Shown here: positions 46,443 through 57,484 of the stretch, in pieces
Layout: each line of letters starts with the position of its first letter
Numbering within the stretch: position 1 is the first letter of the stretch
NCBI RefSeq assembly: GCF_014653945.1
Contig: NZ_BNAU01000002.1
Location: 1-64,000, forward strand
Direction: 5' to 3'
DNA from: Amycolatopsis deserti
GTDB taxonomy: Bacteria; Actinomycetota; Actinomycetes; Mycobacteriales; Pseudonocardiaceae
DNA: 64,000 nucleotides
Notes under the pieces: model-generated
Database searches by the model: none
Told to the model about the DNA's origin: nothing
What the model saw: the letters and a program-made list of their open reading frames with translations, nothing else
Program-made: the position numbers and the translations under genes

Positions 46443-48296
46443 CTAGAGGACCAGGTCCGCCGGCCCGCCGACCTCCTTCGCCGTCGTCACTGATTCCCGC
46501 TGCCCCAGCGGGTCGGCGTCGGTGAGCACGCCGAACGACAGCCCGGTCAGGCCCTCGATGCGGCGGACCGGCACCTGGAACGTGCGGTAGGCGCCGTAGG
46601 AGAACTCCGCGGGCGCGACCTCCAGGCCCTGCAGCAGCTGCTCCTGGCTGAGCAGGTAGCCGGTGGCCGACAGGCTGCCGTCCTGCCGGACCATCGCCAC
46701 CACCTTGAAGAACTGCCGCGGCAGCTGCACGCCCCGGTACTGGTCGTCGTCGGGGGCCAGTACCGGGCCGGTGACGACGCTGACCCGCAGGTCCCGGTTG
46801 TCGGCGTTCTCCAGGACGTAGTCCTCCAGCCCCGCCCACGTGCTCCGGTTCTGGTTGAAGTCCTCGTGCTGCGGCGTGCAGTTGGTGAAGTGGAACGTGT
46901 CGTCGTTGGCCGACTTCGCCGCCTCACGCGACGGGCCCCACGCCGGATCGAGCCGGCGGACCAGGTGACCGCGGTCGAGCGGGTTGTCCTCGTAGACCCG
47001 CTCGCCGGCCTGCTCCTCCTCCGCCACACGCGGGTCGAGCGACCACTTGTCCTTCTCCCGCCGCAGCCGCACGCTCGTGGTGCCGTCGATGTTGACCGCG
47101 GTGAAGAACGCGAGCCGGCGCTGCTTGTTCAGCACCACGCTGAAGTGGTGGTAGGGCAGCACGTACCTCGGCTCGCTCGTGGCCTGCCGGTTGACCGCCG
47201 CCAGCGGCACTAGATCCGGGGACAACGCGGGCAGCGGAATCCGGTGCCCGGCCAGGAAATCCGAGTCGTAGCCGCTCCGGTTGGCGTAGTCCGGATCGAT
47301 GCGGATCGCCTCGGTGACCGGGGCGACGACCACCGGGGACGGCTCGCCGAACACCCCGGCGAGCAGCGCCTGCTGCTCGGGCGGGAACGCGCGGGCCCGC
47401 AGGGCCGCCAGCAGGCGGCTGACGCGGACGCCCTCGTTGACCACGCCGCCCAGTTCGCCGTGCCCCGGCGCCGGGACGCTCGCGTGGTGCAGCGCCACGA
47501 CCTCCCACTGGTCGTTGAAGACCGGCGAGCCCGACGAACCCGGCTCGGTGTCGGTCTCGTAGTGCAGGAAACGCTCCAGCACGTCGACGATCCGGTTCTC
47601 CCGCAACGCGATCTGCTTCCGCTCCCCGTTCGGGTGCTGCACGATCGTCACGAAATCCCCGACGATCGCCTTGCCCTCCGCCTCGACGAGCCGGTTGAAA
47701 CCGAACGGCCCCAACTCCGCGGCGGCGGCCCGGACCGCCACGAGGGCGAAGTCCAGCCCCTGGTCGGCGGCGAAGAACCGCTGCGGATCGAGGGCGAACA
47801 GCTTCACCGGCAGCGGCAGGCCGTCCGGGCCGTCCTGGTAGTCGAACTCGACGACGCTGCACGCGGCGGTCGCCGCGTCGCCGAGTACGTGGTGGTTGGT
47901 CAGCAGCAGCTCCGGCGACACCAGCGACCCGGTGCCGTAGCCGCGCAGCCGGCCGCGGTCGTCCCGGATGGAGATGCGCCCGACCGCCTTCGCCGCGCGC
48001 ACCCCGCCCTCCAGGTAACCGATGCCGAGCAGGTCGTCGGTGCGGATGACCCGCTCCAGCACCGTGCCCGCGTCGCGCAGCGCGTCCTCCTCGCCCCGCG
48101 CGATCGCCACCGGGTTGACCGGGCGGACGTCCGGGCGGGACCGGCTCAACCGGTCGATGCGGGTGGCGACCCGGCCCGGGTCGTCGGCCCGGGCGAGCCC
48201 GAACGGCTCGGCCAGGATGGCGATCTTGCGCTGCCGCTCGTCCGCGCGCTCGTGCACACGTTTCTCGACCGCGTCGCGGTCCGGATAGGACGCCAT
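46443..48296 (-). CDS. Trypsin-like serine protease fused to DNA/RNA non-specific endonuclease
   Basis: A 617-aa two-enzyme fusion. Residues about 100-275 are a trypsin/V8-type protease with His136 (TNHHV), Asp182 (LDFALV) and Ser257 (GSSGSPVF), so the triad is complete. Residues about 335-605 form a beta-beta-alpha-metal nuclease: DRGH at 441-444 (His444 the general base), Asn472, Gln476, Asn481 and Trp487/Glu491 matching the Serratia-nuclease metal site. No signal peptide or membrane helix is seen, so it appears cytoplasmic; the N-terminal 60 residues are charged and helical. ATG is 1 nt after the stop of a papain-like peptidase gene. Confidence 0.85.
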   Translation of the reverse strand: MASYPDRDAVEKRVHERADERQRKIAILAEPFGLARADDPGRVATRIDRLSRSRPDVRPVNPVAIARGEEDALRDAGTVLERVIRTDDLLGIGYLEGGVRAAKAVGRISIRDDRGRLRGYGTGSLVSPELLLTNHHVLGDAATAACSVVEFDYQDGPDGLPLPVKLFALDPQRFFAADQGLDFALVAVRAAAAELGPFGFNRLVEAEGKAIVGDFVTIVQHPNGERKQIALRENRIVDVLERFLHYETDTEPGSSGSPVFNDQWEVVALHHASVPAPGHGELGGVVNEGVRVSRLLAALRARAFPPEQQALLAGVFGEPSPVVVAPVTEAIRIDPDYANRSGYDSDFLAGHRIPLPALSPDLVPLAAVNRQATSEPRYVLPYHHFSVVLNKQRRLAFFTAVNIDGTTSVRLRREKDKWSLDPRVAEEEQAGERVYEDNPLDRGHLVRRLDPAWGPSREAAKSANDDTFHFTNCTPQHEDFNQNRSTWAGLEDYVLENADNRDLRVSVVTGPVLAPDDDQYRGVQLPRQFFKVVAMVRQDGSLSATGYLLSQEQLLQGLEVAPAEFSYGAYRTFQVPVRRIEGLTGLSFGVLTDADPLGQRESVTTAKEVGGPADLVL

Positions 48297-48297
48297 G

Positions 48298-49068
48298 TCA
48301 GCGGTCCGTCGGAATCGCGACTTCGCCGTCCTCGCCGATGAGCCGGTCGAGGACCTCGTCGGGCATCCACACCCGGTGCGGGTAGCTCTCGCCCCACGAG
48401 TTGAGGATCGGCACCGCGTTCAGCTCGTCGGCGCGCGGGTTGGCCAGCACCTGGTGCACGTCCGCGGCGGAAGTGGCCCAGCGGAACGCGAGGATCCCGT
48501 CCGCCACGTCCGGTCGGTAACCGGCGCGTTCGCTTGAGTCGTCGTCAGAGAACGCCGGGTCCCAGTCCACGTGCCCGGCCGAGACGAGCACCTCGGCGGC
48601 GGCGCGGACCGAGGTGCCCTCGTCGTCGCCAGGGTTGGTCTGCGGCCACTCGTCGTGTTCCTTGGCGCGGTCCCACAGCCAGCGCGCGGCGTAGAGACCC
48701 TTGTTCAGCAGGGTCATGCAGCGCGACCAGCCGAAGCCGACGCACGCGCCCTCGTGGCCCTGGTCGTAGAAGCGGTACCAGTCGTCGGTGTCCGGGTCGC
48801 CGCCCGGTTCCAGGCAGACGCAGTGCCCGCCGCGGATCCGGCCGAGGTCGCCCTTGTGGCCGATGAACATCTCCCCGGACCGCTCGTCACGCTCCGGCTC
48901 GTCGAACGCCGCGTACCAGTTCACGCCGATCACCACGGGCACGGCGCTGGGGCGGTCCACCTCCAGCAGCGCCGTGATCGGGTAGTTCTCCAGGTGGCGC
49001 CAGTCGTCCGGGATGTAGCGGCCGAGCCGCCCGTCCAGGGGATCGCTGCCGATGGGGCGATAACGCAT
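48298..49068 (-). CDS. Papain-like (C1-type) cysteine peptidase with unusual motif order
   Basis: A 256-aa protein without signal peptide. The papain Cys motif appears as FYDQGHEGACVGFG (Gln103, Cys109), the Asn motif as ILNSWGESYP (Asn223) and a GTSVRAA segment in between. The best His candidate, GGHCVCLEPG (His82), precedes the Cys motif, whereas classical C1 enzymes have the order Cys-His-Asn; the preceding VPVVIGVNWYAAFD strand is displaced with it. ATG 49068 has GGGAG 6 nt upstream. It is transcribed with the protease-nuclease gene 1 nt later, so the two probably act together. Confidence 0.7.
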   Translation of the reverse strand: MRYRPIGSDPLDGRLGRYIPDDWRHLENYPITALLEVDRPSAVPVVIGVNWYAAFDEPERDERSGEMFIGHKGDLGRIRGGHCVCLEPGGDPDTDDWYRFYDQGHEGACVGFGWSRCMTLLNKGLYAARWLWDRAKEHDEWPQTNPGDDEGTSVRAAAEVLVSAGHVDWDPAFSDDDSSERAGYRPDVADGILAFRWATSAADVHQVLANPRADELNAVPILNSWGESYPHRVWMPDEVLDRLIGEDGEVAIPTDR

Positions 49069-49167
49069 GATCCACTCCCGCGGGTGATTCCGGAGGGCCT
49101 CGCCCTGGAGTCGCACCCGGGGCGCGGAAGTTACTTGATCCGCGCGGGCCGGTTTCGTTGCCGCTGC

Positions 49168-49180
49168 TACGCTTCCGCGC
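49168..49180 (+). promoter_or_regulatory. Leaderless -10 element of rnhA
   Basis: TACGCT (49168-49173) ends 7 nt before the GTG at 49181, with no Shine-Dalgarno sequence, the same geometry as at argC and 37080. Confidence 0.5.
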
Positions 49181-49639
49181 GTGCAGGAGGACGGGCCGGT
49201 CGTCGACATCTACACCGACGGCGCGTGCAGCGGGAACCCCGGGCCCGGCGGGTGGGGCGCGGTGCTGCGCTACGGCCGGCACGAGAAGGAACTCTACGGC
49301 GGCGAACCCGGCACCACGACCAACAACCGCATGGAACTGATGGCGCCGATCCGCGCGCTGGAAGCCCTGACGCGGCCGTCGGTGGTGCGCGTGTACACGG
49401 ACTCCAGCTACGTCCGCAACGGCGTCACCCAGTGGATGCCCCGGTGGAAAACGAACGGCTGGCAGACGGCGAGCCGCGAGCCGGTGAAGAACGCCGACCT
49501 GTGGCAACGCCTCGACGCGGCCATCGGCGCGCACGAGGTGCAGTGGCACTGGGTGAAGGGACACGCCGGACACCCGGAGAACGAGCGCGCGGACCGGCTG
49601 GCGGTGCGAGGCGCGAAGGAAGCCGCTCGGCGAGGGTGA
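49181..49639 (+). CDS. rnhA: Ribonuclease HI
   Basis: Cuts RNA in RNA:DNA hybrids. The 152-aa protein has the four catalytic acids in [36 protein letters not shown] and NERADRLA, plus the His loop [10 protein letters not shown]. The basic-protrusion region [11 protein letters not shown] is kept, as in E. coli RNase HI. GTG start, apparently leaderless. Divergent from the peptidase/nuclease pair. Confidence 0.95.
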   Translation: MQEDGPVVDIYTDGACSGNPGPGGWGAVLRYGRHEKELYGGEPGTTTNNRMELMAPIRALEALTRPSVVRVYTDSSYVRNGVTQWMPRWKTNGWQTASREPVKNADLWQRLDAAIGAHEVQWHWVKGHAGHPENERADRLAVRGAKEAARRG

Positions 49640-50189
49640 GGCGGCCGGGCCGGAGGCGGAGGCCGCCGGAGGTGGGCGGAGGCCAAGCCCACCGGACGGG
49701 GCCGCCGGAGGCGGAGGCGGAGGCGGAGGCGGAGGCGGAGCCGACGGAGGCGGCCGGGCCGGAGGCGAAGCCGACGGTGGTGGCCGCCACAGGCGGAGGC
49801 CACCGGAGGGGGCGCCCGCAGGCGGAGGCGGGCCGAGGGCGGGATGCGGAGTCGGACACCACAGTCGGGCGCCGCAGATGGCCGCCGGAGGCGGGCAGGC
49901 GGAGGCCGCCTGGGCGGAGCCGACGGTGGCGCCCGGAAGAGGCCGCCACCGGGGGCGCTGGGGCTCTCCCGGGTGGGGGAAATCAACCGTGGCCCCGCCT
50001 GCGGCTCTGTCGCACGGTCGCACGGCCGCACGCCGGCGGCTCTGAAGGAAGCCACGCCGGGCTGGGCGGAACCCGGCCGATCCGCGTCGGGCCCAATTCA
50101 GCCAACCCGGGCAGTCGGAACATTACCGGCCCCGGGGCACGGCGGAACCCAGCCGGCCCGCAGGCCGACAGCCTGACCTGGCAACCAGC
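49640..50189. repeat. Gene-free purine-rich tract with GGAGGC microsatellite
   Basis: The 550 bp between rnhA and the geosmin synthase gene carry no supportable gene. Positions 49707-49740 are 5.7 perfect copies of GGAGGC, and degenerate variants (GCCGGAGGCGG, GCCACAGGCGGAGG) continue to about 49930. From 49950 to 50189 the sequence is unremarkable. Confidence 0.75.
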
Positions 50190-52499
<2,310 letters not shown>

Positions 52500-52608
52500 T
52501 TAGTGACGACCAGCGGTTTTTCCGGAGATTCCGGGAGACTTCGAAATCCGGGAGTCGGCGGGACTGGGCCGTTCGAGCGATTTCGCGCGAAATGAGAACA
52601 CCAATGGA

Positions 52609-53280
52609 GTGATGCGGCAATTATTCCGAACCATGGTGCGCACGGTGAACGGCAAGAAGCTTCCGTTCGGCGAGGATCGCCCGAAGAAGGGCGGGAAGGC
52701 GGTGGTGGCGGCCGTGGCGGTAGGAGCGCTCGCCGCGGGCGGGGCGGGGCTGACGGCCGGCGGCGGCACCGCGGGCGGCTCCGCGACCTCCGCGCAGGGC
52801 AAGCCGGCGAGCAAGGACGCCGCCCGCAAGGGACAGCGCGGCGAGGCCTGGACGCGCTTGGGCCTGCGCCAGCTGAAGCAGACCGCCCGCGCCGAGCTGA
52901 CCTGCGGCGCCCACTCCTACGGCCAGGTGCGGCAGTTCTTCCTCAAGCACCCGTGCCGCAAGCTGGACCGGCTCCTCCTCGCGATCGGTGACACGCACGG
53001 CAACACCGTCGTCGTCTCGATCGCGTGGGTCCGGATGCCCAGCGCCGGCACCGCCGCCGACCTCAAGGAGCTGGCCGACACCGACGGCACGGGCAACGTC
53101 GAGCCGCTCGCGGCCGGAGCGCTCGGCCTCGCCGGCGTCGAGTTCACCGGGCAGTACTACGGCTCACGGCGCAGCGGCTCGCTCGTCGTCATCGCCGAGG
53201 CCGCGCCCGGCGGCGGGCACCCCGACCCCGCGGCGATGGACGACGCGGCCGAGGTCGCCGCCGAGTTCCCGCCTCCCTAA
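52609..53280 (+). CDS. Unknown protein with one N-terminal transmembrane segment
   Basis: A 223-aa protein I cannot place in a family. A basic N-terminus (KKLPFGEDRPKKGGK) is followed by one hydrophobic Ala/Gly-rich segment (about 30-55) and a soluble domain that should lie outside the membrane. The domain has two Cys (TCGAHSYGQVRQFFLKHPC) that could form a disulfide, then strands around LLAIGDTHGNTVVVSIAWV. The GTG at 52609 or the ATG next to it are the likeliest starts; GGAG lies close. It converges with the DinB gene, overlapping by 4 nt. Confidence 0.65.
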   Translation: MMRQLFRTMVRTVNGKKLPFGEDRPKKGGKAVVAAVAVGALAAGGAGLTAGGGTAGGSATSAQGKPASKDAARKGQRGEAWTRLGLRQLKQTARAELTCGAHSYGQVRQFFLKHPCRKLDRLLLAIGDTHGNTVVVSIAWVRMPSAGTAADLKELADTDGTGNVEPLAAGALGLAGVEFTGQYYGSRRSGSLVVIAEAAPGGGHPDPAAMDDAAEVAAEFPPP

Positions 53281-53783
53281 CGGCGCTCCAGGACGCCGCG
53301 GATGAACGCGGCCTGGCCGGCGTGCTGCAGGTCGTCGGACAGGATGCTCACCAGCCGGACGCCGAGGGTCACCGGCGGGTCCCACGCCTCGTCGACCACC
53401 TCGTCCAGCTGGTCCTCGCGCAACGACCCGAGCCAGGAGACCGTCGAGTCGTGCACGGCGTCGTGGTAGCCGGTGAGCAGTTTGGCCTCCGCGCGCACGG
53501 CGGCCACGTCCTTCGAGCGGTGGCCGTAGCCCGTCGCCCCCGGTCCGAACGGCAGCCCGAACCGCTCGTGCCAGCCCTGCTCGGTCCACACCTGCGGCCT
53601 GCCGGCCAGGTCCGCGATGTGGTCGTCCTGGACGCGTGTGAGGTGCCAGACCAGCCACGCGATCGAGTTGGCGCCCTCCTCGAGGCGCTCGGCGAGCTGG
53701 TCTTCGGTGAGCCCGTCGACGGCCTCGTGCACGACCTCCTGGATGCGGCCGAACCCGTCGATCACCAAGTCCGCAACAGTCAT
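53277..53783 (-). CDS. DinB/DUF664-family protein (mycothiol-transferase-like)
   Basis: A 168-aa four-helix-bundle protein. Metal-site His residues appear in SIAWLVWHLTRVQDDHIAD and in SDDLQHAGQAAFIRG, the usual DinB/DUF664 positions. In actinobacteria this family includes mycothiol S-transferases acting on electrophiles; the substrate is unknown. It ends 4 nt inside the convergent membrane-protein gene. Confidence 0.85.
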   Translation of the reverse strand: MTVADLVIDGFGRIQEVVHEAVDGLTEDQLAERLEEGANSIAWLVWHLTRVQDDHIADLAGRPQVWTEQGWHERFGLPFGPGATGYGHRSKDVAAVRAEAKLLTGYHDAVHDSTVSWLGSLREDQLDEVVDEAWDPPVTLGVRLVSILSDDLQHAGQAAFIRGVLERR

Positions 53784-53792
53784 GCCCCCACG

Positions 53793-54539
53793 CTAACCGC
53801 GATCGACGAGTCCCGCCGCCACGAGCTGGACCGTCACCAGCACGGCGATCGCCTCGGCCGCCAGCAGCCCGATCAGGACCAGCACCTGCGTCACCCCGGC
53901 CTGCACCGGGCTGGCCCCGCCGAGCAGCACCCCGACGTAGGCGCCGGGCAGCGTCACCAGGCCGACCGTGCGGGTCTGGTCGAGCGCGGGGATCAGCGCC
54001 TGGCCGGCGGTGGGGCGGCAGATCTCCAGCGCGGCGGCGCGCGGCAGGAAGCCGAGGGCGAGGGCGGCTTCGTACTCGCCGTGCCGGGTGGACAGCTCGT
54101 CGAGGGCGCGGCGGGCGGCCTGGGAGGTGGCGCTCATCGTGCCGCCGATGACGATCCCGGCGATCGGCACGACCGCGATCGGCTTCAGGGGCATCACGCC
54201 GGAGCCCAGCACGAGCGCGAGCACCGGCAGGACGCCGCTGGCGAGCGCGACGGCGATCCACGGCAGGCGGCCCAGCGGGAGCCCGACGCGCCGGGTCGAG
54301 GTGACCGCGGCGACGGTGAACATGAGCAGCACGAACAGGCCGGTCCACCAGCCGGAGCGCAGGACGGCGGTGATCAGCAGCGACACCGCGGCCAGCTGGG
54401 CGACGGCGCGACCGGCGGCGGTGACGACCGCCCACCCGGGCCCGAGCCGCCCGAGCCACACGGCCAGCGCCCCGGCCGCGACGAGCACCGCGAGGACTAC
54501 GGCCAGCATCGGGCCGGCCTGCAGGGTGGCTCCGCTCAC
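53793..54539 (-). CDS. FetB/UPF0014-type ABC transporter permease
   Basis: A 248-aa membrane protein with about seven hydrophobic segments. UPF0014 landmarks: AGRAVAQLAAVSLLI, PIAGIVIGGTMSATSQAARR, EAALALGFLPRAA and LPGAYVGVLLGGASP. FetB with an ATPase partner FetA exports iron in E. coli, but no ATPase gene is adjacent here. The GTG at 54539 is my choice; an ATG ten codons in is possible. It follows the DinB gene divergently by position but on the same strand, 9 nt apart. Confidence 0.82.
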   Translation of the reverse strand: MSGATLQAGPMLAVVLAVLVAAGALAVWLGRLGPGWAVVTAAGRAVAQLAAVSLLITAVLRSGWWTGLFVLLMFTVAAVTSTRRVGLPLGRLPWIAVALASGVLPVLALVLGSGVMPLKPIAVVPIAGIVIGGTMSATSQAARRALDELSTRHGEYEAALALGFLPRAAALEICRPTAGQALIPALDQTRTVGLVTLPGAYVGVLLGGASPVQAGVTQVLVLIGLLAAEAIAVLVTVQLVAAGLVDRG

Positions 54540-55162
54540 GGGGATGATCGTGCCCCACGGCGGGGAGGGGCCGCCGGATGAGGGGCGGGCGCTGGGGCAG
54601 GGCTGGACGGGCCGGCATGCGATCGCAGCCCTGCGGCGCAGGGGATGGCCCATCAAGCCGCGGTGATGCGGCGGGGGCGCTCGGCAACCCCAGCGGCCGG
54701 TCCCGGCTCGCGGGCGGCAGCCAATGGGGGCAAGGCGTGGCGAGCGCCTTAGCGGCGGGGGTCGTCTCATGATGCGGGCGGGGCGGCGCTGAGCTACGGC
54801 GCGACGCGTGCGGCGCTCGGGCCGGAATGCGAACGCGATCTCACGGTCCGTCGGCGAGGGCAGCGCGAATCGAACGGCGGCTCAAGGCGCCTCGGCGACC
54901 CAGACCCCGGGTGGGGCCCTGGCTGGCGAGCCGGCCGAGCGAGCCGCTACGGCCGCCGGGCCGGCGGCGCGGCCCCAGCACGGCGGGCCGCGTGGCACCC
55001 ATGGCGGGCGGCGCGACCACTACACGGGCGCGGCGCGATCCCACGGCGGCGCGGCACGATCACCACTCGGCGGGGCGGGACCACTAACAGGGTCGGCGCG
55101 ATCCCCCACGGCCAGGCAGCTCAGTCACCGCACGGCCGGGGGCGCGGCAGCAGGCAGCGCCA
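54540..55162. other. Gene-free GC-rich stretch
   Basis: About 620 bp between the permease and the MmpS-like gene. Open frames on both strands are low-complexity Arg/Ala/Gly chains without domains. Loose variants of GGCGCGATCCC and GGCACGATCACCAC recur between 55010 and 55110, but there is no clean repeat. Confidence 0.6.
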
Positions 55163-55657
55163 TCAGGGCAGGGACTTCGAGCAGCGCACCATGCCCTGCG
55201 GCGTCGACACGGAGCGCTCGCTCACCACCACGCCGTCCACGATGATCCGGCACGTCAGGGTGCCGCCGCCGGCGTTCTGCGCCGTCAGGCTGAAGTACTG
55301 CTCCGACCCCTGCGCCCCGGTCCGCTGCAGCGACACCGACCACGGGGTGTCCGTCTCCAGGACCTGCGCGATGTCGGCCCCCCTCGCCACGTACGTCACG
55401 TTCAGCGCGCCCGCGCCACCGCTCAATTCGTACGTCACGGCGTAGGACACCTGCGGCACCGGCGCGACCGGCGCCACCACCGGCGCGCTGGCCCCGCTCA
55501 GCGACCCCACCGACGGGTCGGCGGAGCGCTGCCCGGCGACGAGCATCGAGGTGAGGCCGACCGTCAGGACCACTCCGAGCGCGGCGAACACCGCCATCGA
55601 ACTGGCCAGCGGCCGCCGCGGTCCCGGGCCGGGGCCCGCGGTGGGAACAACACCCAT
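55163..55657 (-). CDS. MmpS-family transport accessory protein
   Basis: A 164-aa protein with a short Pro-rich cytoplasmic N-terminus, one membrane helix (about 18-40) and an exported beta-rich domain. The family pattern is clear: SYAVTYELSGGAGALNVTYVARG, LETDTPWSVSLQ, and LTAQNAGGGTLTCRIIVDG with a second Cys near the C-terminus. In mycobacteria MmpS proteins assist RND MmpL lipid exporters, but no MmpL gene is nearby. Confidence 0.82.
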   Translation of the reverse strand: MGVVPTAGPGPGPRRPLASSMAVFAALGVVLTVGLTSMLVAGQRSADPSVGSLSGASAPVVAPVAPVPQVSYAVTYELSGGAGALNVTYVARGADIAQVLETDTPWSVSLQRTGAQGSEQYFSLTAQNAGGGTLTCRIIVDGVVVSERSVSTPQGMVRCSKSLP

Positions 55658-55802
55658 GGCGTCGTCTTCTCTCGGCTCACCGCGCTTCCACCGAGCGCGT
55701 CAACCATTCCTCGCGAGCCGAGCGCCAATCGTTACCTTCCGGGAACCTGACCGTCCGCTTTTCACCCGCTTGGGGTAGTGGAACCTCGCTGACCTGCGGC
55801 TT

Positions 55803-55984
55803 CTACTCGCTCGCGTCGTCCACACCGCCGGTCTGCACGGTCCCGTTCCCGGGCTGCTCGGCCAGCGTGGCGAGCAGTCCGGTGACGCCGCGTGGCCCGA
55901 GCGGGTCGCCAGCTCCCGGCGGCGCACGAAGATCAGCCCGCCGCCGATGTACCGCCAGCCCTGGCCCGGGGGTTCGGACAACAC
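55803..55984 (-). pseudogene. Possible small frameshifted gene
   Basis: From a GTG at 55984 the first frame reads LSEPPGQGWRYIGGG then LIFVRRRELA and looks like protein. About 80 nt in, the better-looking frame changes by one base and continues GPRGVTGLLATLAEQ and TVQTGGVDDASE to a TAG at 55803. Each half alone is short. This could be a real small gene broken by an indel, or chance. It lies 9 nt after the kinase gene on the same strand. Confidence 0.3.
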
Positions 55985-55993
55985 CCGGCCAGG

Positions 55994-57484
55994 CTAGTGC
56001 CCGCTCTCCCGCTGACGCTCGGCCAGGAAGTGCGTTATGTCCTTTGTGGAGGGATACAGGTCGCGGTAGCGCTGGTAGAACCGGTCATAGACGTCCACCG
56101 CGGCAGGATCCGGGCGCACGGTGCTCGCCACCGGGTTCCAGCGCGTGATGTCCGGTTCCGCGCCGATCGCGACGGCCGCCAGGAACGCGTCGCCGAAGGC
56201 CGCGCCGATCGTCTCGGCGGGTACCTGCTGGTTGGCGCCCGTCACGTCGCTGACGATCTGCGTCCACAGCCCGCCCTGCGTGCCGCCACCGACCGCGACC
56301 AGCCGCCGCGCCACGCCGCCCGAGTCACGCATCGCCTCCAGGTTGTGCCGCACGCCGTAGGCGATGCCCTCCAGCGCCGCCCGGTAGATCTCGCCGATGC
56401 CGTGCGCGGTGGTCAGCCCGGCCAGCACCCCGCGCGCGTCCGGGTCGAACAGCGGCGTGCGCTCGCCCGCGAAGTACGGCAGCATCAGCAGCCCCCGGCT
56501 GCCCGGCGGCACCTTCGCGGCCTCGTCGACCAGCGTGGCGAAGTCGCCGCCGACCAGGCGGCGCAGCCAGTCGGTGATCGCGCCGGAGGTGGCCATCCCG
56601 GCGGCCAGCGAGTACGTGCCGGGGAACGCCCCGCACGTGGTCCACAGGCCGGTGTGCGGGCGCGGGTCGGCGAGCACCTGGATCAGGAACATCGTGGTGC
56701 CGTACATGACCATCGTGTCGCCCGGCTCACTCACGCCGACGCTGGCGGCCTCGGCCCACGCGTCGACCGTGCCGGCGGTGACCGGAAGCCCCTGCGGCAG
56801 GCCGGTTTCCGCCGCCGCGGCCGCGCTCACGGTGCCGGCCACCTCGGTCGGCCACACCAGCCGCGGCATCTCGACGCCGGGCGCGCACAGCGCCGCCCAG
56901 TCCGCGGCCCAGTCCCCGGCGCGCAGGTCGTACATCGGGTCGCACTGGCTGGCCGAGTGGTGGTCCAGGACGTACTCGCCGGTCAGCCGGTGCACCAGGT
57001 AGGAACTGCACATCAGGAACAGCCGGGTGCGGCCGAACACCTCAGGCTCGTGCCGCGCGAGCCAGCGCCACTTCGGGCCGACCGCCTGCGACGACAACGC
57101 CGTCCCGGCGCGTTCCACAATGGACTCCGCGCCGAGTTCCGCGGTCAGCTCCTCGATTTCGCGTGACGCGCGGGTGTCCACCCCGTACAGGATGGCCGGC
57201 CGCAACGGTGTGCCGTCGGAGTCGGCGGGCAGCAGCACCGGCCCGATGCCGCTCACCGCCAGCGCGGCCAGCTTCCGGTCGCCGGCCGCCGCCACCAGCT
57301 CGCGGGTCAGCGCGAGGAAGTCCTGCCACCACACGGTTTCCGCGTCGTGCTCGACCCAGCCGGGGTGCGGGTGGGACGTTTCGTGCGCCCGGGACGCGCG
57401 CGCGACGATCTCGCCGTCGCGGGTGACCAGGACGCCCTTGGAGCTGGACGTCCCGATGTCGATGCCGAGCAGCAGGTCAGCCAC
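55994..57484 (-). CDS. FGGY-family carbohydrate kinase (xylulokinase-like)
   Basis: A 496-aa sugar kinase. The N-terminal ATP-phosphate loop is LLLGIDIGTSSSKGVLV, with WVEHDAETVWW, then GMATSGAITDWL and a C-terminal adenosine segment VAVGGGTQGGLWTQIVSDV containing the ATPase-fold Gly cluster. The fold is that of xylulokinases and related ketose kinases; the exact sugar is not certain. GTG start, overlapping the isomerase gene by 8 nt, so it should phosphorylate the isomerase's product. Confidence 0.9.
   Translation of the reverse strand: MADLLLGIDIGTSSSKGVLVTRDGEIVARASRAHETSHPHPGWVEHDAETVWWQDFLALTRELVAAAGDRKLAALAVSGIGPVLLPADSDGTPLRPAILYGVDTRASREIEELTAELGAESIVERAGTALSSQAVGPKWRWLARHEPEVFGRTRLFLMCSSYLVHRLTGEYVLDHHSASQCDPMYDLRAGDWAADWAALCAPGVEMPRLVWPTEVAGTVSAAAAAETGLPQGLPVTAGTVDAWAEAASVGVSEPGDTMVMYGTTMFLIQVLADPRPHTGLWTTCGAFPGTYSLAAGMATSGAITDWLRRLVGGDFATLVDEAAKVPPGSRGLLMLPYFAGERTPLFDPDARGVLAGLTTAHGIGEIYRAALEGIAYGVRHNLEAMRDSGGVARRLVAVGGGTQGGLWTQIVSDVTGANQQVPAETIGAAFGDAFLAAVAIGAEPDITRWNPVASTVRPDPAAVDVYDRFYQRYRDLYPSTKDITHFLAERQRESGH

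Noticed and set aside
48541..49640. Antisense open frames over rnhA and the papain-like peptidase gene
   Set aside because: They are shadows of well-supported genes and lack any recognisable domain.
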